From contig NZ_FOET01000003.1 of NCBI RefSeq assembly GCF_900110735.1, positions 248,001 to 312,000 of the forward strand: 64,000 bases of DNA, read 5' to 3'. The notes under the pieces are model-generated. The model was given only the letters and a program-made list of their open reading frames with translations, had not been told where the DNA came from and made no database searches. Source of the stretch: Streptomyces radiopugnans (lineage in GTDB: Bacteria > Actinomycetota > Actinomycetes > Streptomycetales > Streptomycetaceae). This document shows, piece after piece, positions 47,390 to 54,925 of the stretch. A program made the position numbers and the translations under genes. The stretch's first letter is position 1. Every line of letters starts with the position of its first letter.

Positions 47390-47483
47390 CGGTGTTCCTT
47401 CTCTTGTCGGGGGATGCTGTCTGCCGGCCGGTGCCTTGTGCCGCTTGGATGCTGATTCCGAACTGGCCTTGCAAGCAGCCGAG

Positions 47484-47591
47484 TTAGATCTGGGCGCCGT
47501 CGACAGCCGTGGCCGGACCCGCGTCACGGCGGACTGCGCGACGGATTCCCTCCGCACGCTGGACTTCGGTACCGACCACTTCCGTGCTCAC
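47484..47591 (-). CDS. Candidate 35-residue ORF upstream of the radical SAM gene
   Basis: GTG 47591 to TAA 47484 encodes a 35-residue peptide: it starts MSTEVVGTEVQRAEG, continues with a basic patch RRAVRRD and ends TAVDGAQI. It is on the same strand as the radical SAM gene, 94 bp upstream of it. The start lies at the outer edge of the duplicated promoter region, and no Shine-Dalgarno sequence is visible; TACGTA just upstream could be a -10 box for a leaderless mRNA. It could be a modified-peptide precursor, a leader peptide, or chance. No Cys and no Ser/Thr cluster at the end. Confidence 0.3.
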   Translation of the reverse strand: MSTEVVGTEVQRAEGIRRAVRRDAGPATAVDGAQI

Positions 47592-47784
47592 GGATACGTA
47601 ACCGTGTGATTACTCTGGGCGGTACCGTGGGTGGAGCGGCAGCGCGTGAAACCCATGAAAGATCGCGTGGATGCGGGGGAGTGGGCATGGGAGCCAGGAA
47701 GCCGAACGAGGGCCTGCGGCGCGTCCTGACCGAGAGCCAGTGGTCGCAGTCCCAACTCGCCCTGGCCGTCAACCGCGTCGGGGC
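47580..47784. repeat. Direct duplication, right copy (pairs with 45299-45503)
   Basis: The counterpart of the 45299-45503 repeat, carrying the promoter and start of the intact regulator at 47687. See the left copy for the comparison. Confidence 0.85.
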
Positions 47785-49021
47785 GGAGGCCGGGGTGCCG
47801 CTGCGGTACGACGAGTCCGCGGTGAGCCACTGGCTGAGCGGCACCAGGCCGCGCAAGGCCGTACGGCCCTTCATCCGTGAGGCCCTGTCACGCCGGCTGC
47901 GCAGGCCGGTCACGCTGGCCGAGATCGGTCTGGAGGCCGAGGAGGCGAGCTGTGGCGCGGATACCGTGGAAGGACTGATGAACCTCGGGAGGACGGACAT
48001 GGACCCATCCCGCAGGAGCGTTCTGGGCGTCGGCCTCTTCTCCGTGGCGCTGACCGTCCCCGGCTGGCAGGACGTGGTGGGTCGGATGGAGGCGGTGCGG
48101 GCCGGCCGCACTGTGCGCATCGGGCGGCCGGAGGTGGACATGGTGGTCGCCATGACCGAGCGCATCAGCGAACTGGACGACCAGTTCGGCGGCCGTCACG
48201 CCCGGCCCATGGCCGCCTCGTTCATCGTCAACACCGTCTCGGCCTACCTGCGCGCCGACGCTCCCGAGCCTGTGCGCAAGGACATGCTCTCGGCGGCCTC
48301 CGACCTGTGCTATCTGACCGGCTACATGGCCGTGGACGAAGGGCTGCAAGGGCTGGCGCAGCAGTACTACCTCAAGGCCCTGGAACTGGCCGGCGCGGCC
48401 GAGGACCACCTGACGTACTGCACCACGCTGCGCGGCATGAGCGTCCAGGCCGCCGACCTCGGCCACGGCCCGCAGGCCCTGCGCCTGGCCGACGCGGCAG
48501 CCGCCGCCTCCCCGCAGGCCGGACCGCGCATGCGCGCCTTCCTCGCCGGACAACAGGCCTACGCCGCCGCCCAGACCGGCGACCGCCGCACCGCCCTGGC
48601 CCATCTCAAGGACGCGGAGACGGCGATGGAGAAAGCCGAGTCACCCGCCGGGCTCTCAGGTCGGTACGATCCCGCCGCGCTCGCGGATCACACGAGCCAG
48701 GTGCGGTACGAACTCGGAGACATCAGCGGGGCGGTCAAGTCCAAGGCGGAGTCCAACAGGCTCCGGCAACCGACGCAGCGCAGAAGCCGGGTGCGAAATC
48801 TGGCGATCGCCGCCGAACGGCAGATGCGACTCGGACACCTCGAAGAAGCCTCCGCGACCTGGCACTCGGCTCTGGACGACTACCCGCACGTCCAGAGCGG
48901 ACGGGCGGACGACCGCATCCGCACCATGTTCACCCTGATCCGCCCCCACCTGCGCAACCGCACCGCCCGCGACCTCCACGACCGCGCAAGGACGCTGGCC
49001 CCCTCAGTCCTCCGCGCCTGA
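47687..49021 (+). CDS. HTH/TPR transcriptional regulator (Streptomyces type), copy A
   Basis: A 444-residue regulator. The N-terminal domain has an XRE-like helix-turn-helix (QSQLALAVNRVGAEAGVPLR, then DESAVSHWLSGTRPRKAVRP). A segment MDPSRRSVLGVGLFSVAL follows, then TPR-like helical repeats (residues about 160-440; YLKALELAGAAEDHLTYC, KDAETAMEKAES, GHLEEASATWHSAL). Proteins of this plan in Streptomyces sense an unknown peptide or small molecule. It is divergent from the radical SAM/kinase operon and is the obvious candidate regulator. ATG 47687 follows GGGGGAG. Paralogous to 53522-54925. Confidence 0.9.
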   Translation: MGARKPNEGLRRVLTESQWSQSQLALAVNRVGAEAGVPLRYDESAVSHWLSGTRPRKAVRPFIREALSRRLRRPVTLAEIGLEAEEASCGADTVEGLMNLGRTDMDPSRRSVLGVGLFSVALTVPGWQDVVGRMEAVRAGRTVRIGRPEVDMVVAMTERISELDDQFGGRHARPMAASFIVNTVSAYLRADAPEPVRKDMLSAASDLCYLTGYMAVDEGLQGLAQQYYLKALELAGAAEDHLTYCTTLRGMSVQAADLGHGPQALRLADAAAAASPQAGPRMRAFLAGQQAYAAAQTGDRRTALAHLKDAETAMEKAESPAGLSGRYDPAALADHTSQVRYELGDISGAVKSKAESNRLRQPTQRRSRVRNLAIAAERQMRLGHLEEASATWHSALDDYPHVQSGRADDRIRTMFTLIRPHLRNRTARDLHDRARTLAPSVLRA

Positions 49022-49168
49022 GGAACTGCCCCACGACGCAGCCCGCTGAGGTGGCATTCCACGACATAGGCGCCCGCGTCCAGCACAGCACCCGATCCAT
49101 CTCAACGGCGCGGCTTTCCCCACTGAACACGATGAGCCAGAACCCACCACCGGCGTTCCCTCCGTGGA

Positions 49169-49396
49169 GCGCAACTGCTTGGCCTCCGCCTCGGCAGAGT
49201 CCTGATGCGGGCACGGCGCCAGCCAGCGGTCCGCCAAACTGGCCAGGCCCGAGGCCTCATACCTCGACTTCCACCCGCTGACCGTCTGCCGCGACACCCC
49301 CAACGACACGGCGACCTCCGTCACTGTCGCACCCGCCAGCACCGCAAGCACAGCCCGGTACCTCTGCTCGACAACCGACAACTCCACCAGCACCAA
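49169..49396 (-). pseudogene. IS481-family transposase, N-terminal remnant
   Basis: Translation of about 75 codons reads LVLVELSVVEQRYRAVLAVLAG, then VSLGVSRQTVSGWKSRYE, then GLASLADR and a PCPHQ, which is the N-terminal HTH region of IS481 transposases. The typical DRSHRP stretch is damaged, and beyond CPHQ the frame loses resemblance; the DDE catalytic domain is missing. A dead fragment, adjacent to the IS5-type element. Confidence 0.75.
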
Positions 49397-49454
49397 TCCC
49401 GGCCTCCCCACACGCACCGCAACGAAGCGCACAGAAAAGCCGAACACGGCCACT

Positions 49455-50352
49455 GAACGCTTCTCATCCTGTGGTTCGTGGGTGATGGCGGCTGGTGGTC
49501 GGGAACCGTAACGCGGCAGGGCTCCTGGTCGTTGCGGCTGGTGATCTCACTCGCCAACGTCTCGACACAGGAGCCCTGTTGGTCCCGTATCGTGCCATGC
49601 TCGACGTCCCTCACGAAGTCGTGGAGCACGTTTCCTGGCTCATCTACGCCCGAAGGTGTGAGCTGAACTCCCGCTGGCGGAAGCTGGGCTGCTTCCGCCA
49701 GGCCCTGCTGGTCCTGGTAAACCTGCGCAAGAACGAGACCCTGGCCCAGGCCGCAGCGGGGTTCGGCATCTCCACCGCCACCGCCGGCCGGTATGTGAGC
49801 GAAACGGTCGACCTCCTCGCCGAGCGTGCCCCGAGCCTGCACGAGGCCCTGCGCGAGCTGCCGCCGGAGGGGTTCGTCATCCTCGACGGCACTTTGATCA
49901 CTACCAACCGCATCGCGGCGGACGAGCCGTACTACTCGATGAAGCACCGCCGTCACGGGATGAACGTGCAGGTCATCGCCCGCCCGGACGGCACCCCGCT
50001 CTGGTTCTCCCGCGCGACACCGGGACGCACGCACGACCTGACCGCAGCCCGCGCCCACGGTGTGATCCAAGCCTGCCTGTCCCGTCAGCTCCTCGTCCTG
50101 GCCGACCGCGCCTACCAGGGCGCCGGCGCGACCGTCCGCACCCCCTACTACGGTCATCGCGACCTGCCCGAGCACTACCAGCAGTACAACCGCGACCACG
50201 CCCGGCTGCGTGCCCCGGGCGAACGCGCCTTCGCCCGCCTCAAGCAATGGCGGATCCTCCGCAAGGCCCGGTGCAGCACCAACCGCATCGGTCGCACGGT
50301 CGCCGCCGTTCACACCATCGAGATCGCCTGGCGCTCAGGATGAGAAGCGTTC
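49455..50352 (+). mobile_element. Complete IS5-family insertion sequence
   Basis: An 898-bp element with 17-bp perfect terminal inverted repeats (GAACGCTTCTCATCCTG at 49455-49471; its complement at 50336-50352). A 3-bp direct repeat ACT flanks it on both sides (49452-49454, 50353-50355), the expected target duplication for parts of the IS5 family. One transposase gene fills it. The intact ends and target copies suggest recent insertion. Confidence 0.88.
49495..50343 (+). CDS. IS5-family transposase (DDE endonuclease)
   Basis: A 282-residue transposase. An N-terminal helical DNA-binding region (LAQAAAGFGISTATAGRYV) is followed by a DDE nuclease: EGFVILDGTLITTNRI (first Asp), LVLADRAYQGAG (second Asp), and ERAFARLKQWRIL (Glu). 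No frameshift or stop is seen, so it could be active. The start may instead be ATG 49597 or an internal GTG, as the first 30 residues show little similarity to known transposases. The end runs into the right inverted repeat. Confidence 0.9.
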   Translation: MVGNRNAAGLLVVAAGDLTRQRLDTGALLVPYRAMLDVPHEVVEHVSWLIYARRCELNSRWRKLGCFRQALLVLVNLRKNETLAQAAAGFGISTATAGRYVSETVDLLAERAPSLHEALRELPPEGFVILDGTLITTNRIAADEPYYSMKHRRHGMNVQVIARPDGTPLWFSRATPGRTHDLTAARAHGVIQACLSRQLLVLADRAYQGAGATVRTPYYGHRDLPEHYQQYNRDHARLRAPGERAFARLKQWRILRKARCSTNRIGRTVAAVHTIEIAWRSG

Positions 50353-50355
50353 ACT

Positions 50356-50670
50356 GAGAGCCTGGGCCGTCTCCGGGCCGTGCGAGGGTGGCCGACGATG
50401 ACAGAGGACGGCCGAGGATAACCACGGCCCTCCTTGCTCTGGCCTGGGGTGTCGGAGTTGATCTGCGACACTGGACGGACCATGCCTACATCCGGAGAAC
50501 TCAACCTGAGCTCTTACCGCCGGACATGAGTCCCGAGGGGTACAGCGACCAGGGCGCGTACGTGCTCTGAGAGAGCTTCTGTGGCCTCCCTGTGCGCTCT
50601 CCTCTGGAGCCGCAGCACCAGGCGATCCTGAGCGAGTCGAGGCGGCTCATGAGGCAGAGGAGGGCTCATC
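50356..50670. other. Spacer after the IS element
   Basis: 315 bp without a firm gene. A 60-codon GTG frame (50388-50570) gives a translation with a hydrophobic stretch (TALLALAWGVGVDLRHW) and ends DQGAYVL; it has no convincing ribosome site and could be the tail of a gene cut by past rearrangement. Confidence 0.4.
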
Positions 50671-50835
50671 GTGGCGCGTACGCAGTCGAAGTGCGGAGCG
50701 TGGACGGAGAAGGGTACCCGGTGTCAGAATCTGGCCATGGTCGGCGCATCACGTTGCTATCGCCACCGTGGCGACTGGTCGTCGTACACCATCGAAAAGC
50801 GCAAGGCGAAGGTGCGCAAGCGCCGAAAGAAGTGA
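50671..50835 (+). CDS. 54-residue zinc-ribbon-like small protein
   Basis: GTG 50671, preceded by GGAGGG 8 nt upstream, opens a 54-codon gene. The translation contains KCGAWTEKGTRCQN and ASRCYRHRGDW. This gives a Cx(9)C...Cx(2)H pattern with the T-x-K-G-x-x-C motif seen in small phage and plasmid zinc-binding proteins. A very basic tail follows (EKRKAKVRKRRKK), fit for nucleic acid binding. It ends 18 bp before the first of two 33-bp direct repeats. The function is unknown; the composition and ribosome site support a real gene. Confidence 0.7.
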   Translation: MARTQSKCGAWTEKGTRCQNLAMVGASRCYRHRGDWSSYTIEKRKAKVRKRRKK

Positions 50836-50853
50836 ACCGGGCGCCGCTGCGGC

Positions 50854-50886
50854 TGACATCACCGAGTGACATCAACGTCCCCGGAC
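50854..50886. repeat. 33-bp direct repeat, copy 1
   Basis: TGACATCACC-nnn-TGACATCAACGTCCCCGGAC occurs here and at 52697-52729 with only the three middle bases different. The unit itself contains TGACATCA twice. The two copies flank 1.8 kb with the DUF1877 gene and a gene of unknown function. Confidence 0.8.
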
Positions 50887-50985
50887 GGCTGTGGACCAAG
50901 ACAGCCGTAAGAGGATCAGGAACCGTCAAAGGCGTGGAAGCCAGACAGGCCGCACGGATCGGTGATCGAACTTGTAAAGCAGCGG

Positions 50986-51486
50986 TCAGTCGAGCCACAC
51001 GAGCATTGCGTCATCTGCCGCAGCGGCGGCCTCGAAGAACTGCGTCAGGCCGTCGTACCAGTGGCGCCCCCACTCAAGTGCTCCGGGCTCTTCCCATCCG
51101 AGGGGGTACACCTCGGCTTTGGTCAGGTCAGCAGGGTCCACGCCACTGATGAGCTGGTCGTAGGGGGTGGTGCGAAGCGCTTGCGCGGCGAGCCGGACCC
51201 GTTCCGGGCGCAGGTACCTCGGCGGTCCGTAGCCCCAGCCCTCGTCCTCGGCGAACGGCTCCTCACCGTGGATGACGTTCACCGGGAAGTCGGCGCGCGC
51301 CAGGAGGAAGCGGAGCAGGTCCCAGGTCTTGTACGTGCTGAAGTGGCGCGCTTCGGCCAGCGCGGGCTCCGACTCCTCCTCGGCGTCCTGGACCTCTTCG
51401 ACGAAGTCCAGCGCCCAGTCGGGGTCCTGTACCGCCCGGTCAAGCTCAGCAGCCGTGACACGCAGGTACTCACCGATCATGCTCAT
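50986..51486 (-). CDS. DUF1877 (YfbM-like) protein
   Basis: A 166-residue DUF1877 protein. The start MSMIGEYLRVTAAEL and the core TYKTWDLLRFLLA, GPPRYLRPERVRLAAQAL, LTKAEVYP are standard for the family. Members are small alpha/beta proteins with no known reaction; many lie in accessory loci next to toxin immunity genes. The gene is single and leftward. ATG 51486 is the family start, although MIGEYL two codons later would do. Confidence 0.88.
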   Translation of the reverse strand: MSMIGEYLRVTAAELDRAVQDPDWALDFVEEVQDAEEESEPALAEARHFSTYKTWDLLRFLLARADFPVNVIHGEEPFAEDEGWGYGPPRYLRPERVRLAAQALRTTPYDQLISGVDPADLTKAEVYPLGWEEPGALEWGRHWYDGLTQFFEAAAAADDAMLVWLD

Positions 51487-51717
51487 GGCCGGAGACTAGG
51501 CGAGGCTACTGACAGCGCCGTCGGACGGACCGTCTCGGTTTCCGTCTCATTCAGCCCGGTCCACCGGACGTTCAGGCAAGACCCGGAGCCGATCCCAGCC
51601 TTGTCACGAGCCGCCCATGAACGCAGGTGAACGGTGGTGGGCAACCACTAGGAGGCCACCCGCAGGCTTGGAAAGCGTGCGCCTAGGTCTGTCGGTGCCG
51701 GGGCGTACGGTCCGCGT

Positions 51718-52119
51718 ATGGCGATCAGACCACCTGAGAACTGGCGGGCCGGCATGGCCGAGGAGGCCCGCGAGCTGGCAGCCGGGGCGTTGGATTCGGA
51801 GTGTGCCTGCATGCTCTACCCGGAGTCCTTGTTGCAAGCCACGGAGGACGCTCTTCAGGTCTTCGAGGAGGACGTAAGTGCGCTGACGGCACCGTCCGAC
51901 GAACGGGTCTTCGACACGATCAAGCGAGTCGTCCAGCGCCTCAACACGATCAGCGAGGACGAGCAGCACGGCGGCGCCGGATACGACACGGACGAACGTG
52001 AGCAGTTGTGCGAGTACATCGACCAGACCCTGAGCGAGCACGGCATCGACGTAGCGGCCCTGGCGACGAGGAACGGCATCGGGCGCGCCGAAATCACCGA
52101 CGCATGGCGCGACTGGTGA
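51718..52119 (+). CDS. Small acidic protein, unknown function
   Basis: A 133-residue acidic protein predicted to be mostly helical, with ENWRAGMAEEARELAAGA near the start and a C-terminal EYIDQTLSEHGIDVAALA. No domain is recognised. Size and composition resemble immunity-type proteins, but nothing proves this. The ATG lies 6 nt after TACGGT, suggesting a leaderless transcript. It is divergent from the DUF1877 gene and lies between the two 33-bp repeats. Confidence 0.7.
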   Translation: MAIRPPENWRAGMAEEARELAAGALDSECACMLYPESLLQATEDALQVFEEDVSALTAPSDERVFDTIKRVVQRLNTISEDEQHGGAGYDTDEREQLCEYIDQTLSEHGIDVAALATRNGIGRAEITDAWRDW

Positions 52120-52746
52120 CGGCAGCGGCACAGCAGAGAGGACGGCAACCAGCACGATCGCGACCAAATGCCGACAGCTCCAGGCGGCTGGTTGAGCAGC
52201 CGAAGAAACCTCAGCAACCGCGGTGTCGGTAGTTTGGGATGAAGGACAGCCGTGCCAGATGCGTGCCAGAACGGGCGGGGAGGAGCGGTCAGCAGCGGTC
52301 ACTTTGGATGCCGTCACAGTGGGGACTGTGGTGGCATCCGTGCAGGTCAGGGACATAGTACGGGGACGACCACGCGGTGATTCCCAAGCTCAGGGCTCAG
52401 GCACCATCACCACGTGCCGGCCGTCGTAGCTTGCTCTGGTCGACGGCACTGGCAGCGTGATGGAGGCCTGTGGGGGTGTCGCGAGACACACGCGCGCCTG
52501 GTCGGTCGGCGCGCCCGCTGTCGTGGCTGACTGTCGTCGGCTGAGGTTTGTGCCACAACCGTGCCAGATACAGGGGTCAGCCACGGTCAACACCGGTGCC
52601 CTGTGGTCGAGTAGCCGCTTGCTTCCCCGGTCAGTAAAGTCGCAGCTCAGGCGCGAGATCCCCCAGCCTCTTTCCTAAAGCGGTGATGAGGCGTGGTGAC
52701 ATCACCAGCTGACATCAACGTCCCCGGACAGAGTTCTCGGGGCGGC
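52120..52746. other. 627-bp non-coding region with the second 33-bp repeat
   Basis: No gene is supported here. Phrases such as GTGCCAGATGCGTGCCAGA (about 52252-52270), and CGTGCCAGAT again at about 52560, make short direct repeats. Copy 2 of the 33-bp repeat lies at the right end. Composition is less GC-rich than core DNA, in keeping with foreign or decayed sequence. Confidence 0.45.
52697..52729. repeat. 33-bp direct repeat, copy 2
   Basis: Same orientation as 50854-50886, 1843 bp away; differs in the three central bases (AGC instead of GAG). Confidence 0.8.
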
Positions 52747-53172
52747 CTACGCGGCCGCACGGGTGCGCCGGTACACCCGCAGTTCTCCGGCGGGCGGCAG
52801 CACCAGCGGCCAGGCCGTCAGGCGGTAGTGGGTCGTCTCGTCGCGGGCCGCGACGGTGTAGGACCAGCCCTCCCGCAGCACCCTGAGGGCGTTCTCCCGC
52901 TCCGCCTCGGCGCGCGCCCACTCCCGTATGACCGAGCCGGGATCGGGGACGCTCCCCGCCCGGACGGGGCGCAGGCAGGCCGGGGGCAGCCACGGGGTGT
53001 CGGGGCCGGGGTCGAGCGCCCTGGCGACGCGTTCCGCCTGCTCGCGCATCCACCGCACCGCGAGGCGCGGGGTGGGGGCCAGGTGCAGGCCCAGCACGTT
53101 CCGGGACGGCCGGCCGGGGGCGCTCGCCGACAGCTCGCACCAGAAGCGCATCCAGGTGGCGGCCCGCGTCAC
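52747..53172 (-). CDS. Protein of unknown function, coupled to 53169-53387
   Basis: A 141-residue protein with no domain I recognise. It has a conserved-looking N-terminal half (MRFWCELSASAPGRPSRNVL, then TPRLAVRWMREQAERVARAL) and a C-terminal strand-rich end (HYRLTAWPLVLPPAGELRVY). GTG 53172 overlaps the stop of the 72-residue gene by 4 bp (GTGA), so the two are co-translated. The pair is divergent from HTH/TPR regulator copy B. Charge is slightly positive. Small-protein pairs beside such regulators recur in Streptomyces. Confidence 0.72.
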   Translation of the reverse strand: MTRAATWMRFWCELSASAPGRPSRNVLGLHLAPTPRLAVRWMREQAERVARALDPGPDTPWLPPACLRPVRAGSVPDPGSVIREWARAEAERENALRVLREGWSYTVAARDETTHYRLTAWPLVLPPAGELRVYRRTRAAA

Positions 53173-53387
53173 GGTGTCCGACTGGCGCGGTTGGCGGCCT
53201 TCACGCGGGCGCTCAGCAGCTCGGCCTGCGTGGCCGGGCGCAGTACCTCGGGCATGGCCGTCCACTCGCGGCCTCCGCCGATGGGGCGCAGGAGGTAGTA
53301 CGCGGCGTCCCTGTCCTGGAACTCGCCCACGGTCTTCCGGATCTCGTCGTAGAGCGCGTCGCCCTTGGCGGGCTTGTCCGTGGCCAT
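53169..53387 (-). CDS. 72-residue protein of unknown function
   Basis: A 72-residue protein beginning MATDKPAKGDALYDEIRKTV, with the central stretch DAAYYLLRPIGGGREWTAMP and ending in a Lys/Arg/Ala helix. No known domain; it may form two helices around a short sheet. ATG 53387 has GGAG 8 nt upstream and the downstream gene overlaps by GTGA. It is divergent from regulator copy B, with 134 bp between the start codons, so the regulator may control it. Confidence 0.72.
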   Translation of the reverse strand: MATDKPAKGDALYDEIRKTVGEFQDRDAAYYLLRPIGGGREWTAMPEVLRPATQAELLSARVKAANRASRTP

Positions 53388-53521
53388 GTTCTCCAAGCTC
53401 CCTCGCTCCTTCCCGTGCGCGCCGCATCGCCCGGCGGGCGGAAGGCCGAAACCGATCGCGTTCTGTGCACAGCCAACTGCGCGGGGTGCTTGTCCGGGTA
53501 CGGTTGAAGGGAGGCAGGACC

Positions 53522-54925
53522 ATGAAACCCATGAACACGCGGGGGGTTGGCGTGGCCGAGGCATCCCACGGCAGTCGCAACTCGGGGCTTGAAAACCTGC
53601 TCGAACAGGCGCGATGGTCCGGGACGCAGTTCGCTCACGCCGTGAACCGCGCGGGCGCCGAGGTCGGCCTGACGCTGAAGTACGACCAGTCGGCGGTCTC
53701 CCACTGGCTTCGCGGAACGCAACCGAGGGAGCAGGTCAGGCCCGTCGTCCTCGAGGTTCTGGGGCGCAGGCTCGGAAGGCCTGTGACGTACGCGGAAGCG
53801 GGCTTTCGGCGACCGAGGAATCAGAAAGGCCCGGAAAGCGGAGACACCGCCGAATCTCTCCTGGATCTCGGAAGGACCGACATGGAACCGAGTCGCCGCG
53901 GTGTGCTCACCGCAGGGCTGTACTCCGCCACGCTCGCCGTCCCCCTGTTCTCGGACCAGGCACACGCGGAGGAACGCGCGCGTCCCACCCGGCCGACGAC
54001 CCGTATCGGCGAGGGCGAGGTGGCGACCGTGCGGACCATGACCGACCGCATCGCCGACATCCTCGACGAGCTGGGCGGCGGTCACGCACGCCCCATGGCC
54101 GCCGCCTTCCTGGTCAACACCGTCGCACCGTACCTGCGGGCATCGGCGACGGAGGCCGTCCGCAAGGACCTGCTTTCCGCCACGTCCGACCTGACGTACC
54201 TCGCGGGCTGGATGGCCATGTACGAGCGTCAGCACGGGCTCGGGCAGAAGTACTACCTACAGGCGCTGAACCTCGCCCGCGAGGCCGGCGACCATGTGAC
54301 GTACTGCCGGACGCTGCGCGGCATGAGCCTTCAGGCCTCGAACCTGCGGTACGGCAGGAAGGCGCTGGAGCTGGCCGACTCGGCGGCCGAGGCGGCGCCC
54401 AAGGCGGGGCCGCGCCTGGTGGCCTTCCTGCGGGGCCAGCAGGCGCACGCCGCTTCCATGGTGGGCGACAGGCGGCAGGCGTTCCAGCGGCTCGGGGAGG
54501 CGGAGACGGCCCTGTCGAAGGCGGACTCGCGACGGGAGTCGATCGGTGGCTACGACACCTCCGCCTACCAGTTCCACGTCGCGCACGTCCTCTACGAGAC
54601 GCGGGACCTGCCGGGGTCCATCGCGGCGCTGAAGGCCGCGCTCCGGGCGAAGCCCGCGCAGGAGCGGCAGGGGCGCCTCCACGCGAACGCGGTGCTGGCG
54701 CAGCGGCAGTTCGAGTACGGGCACGTCGAGGAGGCCTGCGCCACCTGGCACGCGTTCCTCGACGACTACGCGATGCTGTCCACGGCGCGAGGGGACGAGC
54801 ACTTCGAGACCATGCGCCGCCGTGTCGCGTCCCGCCGGAAGTTGCGCGCGGTTCGTGAACTCGACGAGCGGGCCCGGCAGGTGGCGGCTGTGAAGGGGCA
54901 GAACGTGCCGCAGGGCACGGCGTGA
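53522..54925 (+). CDS. HTH/TPR transcriptional regulator, copy B
   Basis: A 467-residue paralog of the regulator at 47687. The HTH reads SGTQFAHAVNRAGAEVGLTL then DQSAVSHWLRGTQPREQVRP. The linker MEPSRRGVLTAGLYSATLAV and the TPR half (YYLQALNLAREAGDHVTYC, LGEAETALSKADS, GHVEEACATWHAFL) match copy A segment by segment. ATG 53522 (MKPMNTRG) has GGGAGGCAGG upstream; the DNA around GTGAAACCCATGAA is also found before copy A but in another frame. Its TGA overlaps the next gene's GTG, giving a coupled pair. Confidence 0.9.
   Translation: MKPMNTRGVGVAEASHGSRNSGLENLLEQARWSGTQFAHAVNRAGAEVGLTLKYDQSAVSHWLRGTQPREQVRPVVLEVLGRRLGRPVTYAEAGFRRPRNQKGPESGDTAESLLDLGRTDMEPSRRGVLTAGLYSATLAVPLFSDQAHAEERARPTRPTTRIGEGEVATVRTMTDRIADILDELGGGHARPMAAAFLVNTVAPYLRASATEAVRKDLLSATSDLTYLAGWMAMYERQHGLGQKYYLQALNLAREAGDHVTYCRTLRGMSLQASNLRYGRKALELADSAAEAAPKAGPRLVAFLRGQQAHAASMVGDRRQAFQRLGEAETALSKADSRRESIGGYDTSAYQFHVAHVLYETRDLPGSIAALKAALRAKPAQERQGRLHANAVLAQRQFEYGHVEEACATWHAFLDDYAMLSTARGDEHFETMRRRVASRRKLRAVRELDERARQVAAVKGQNVPQGTA

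Noticed and set aside
47244..47474. 76-codon TTG frame overlapping the radical SAM start as a precursor peptide
   Set aside because: It begins right after an in-frame stop, has no ribosome site, and runs deep into the radical SAM gene in another frame.
52457..52678. 73-codon frame between the 33-bp repeat and the acidic gene
   Set aside because: No ribosome site and no conserved pattern; the region reads as decayed DNA.
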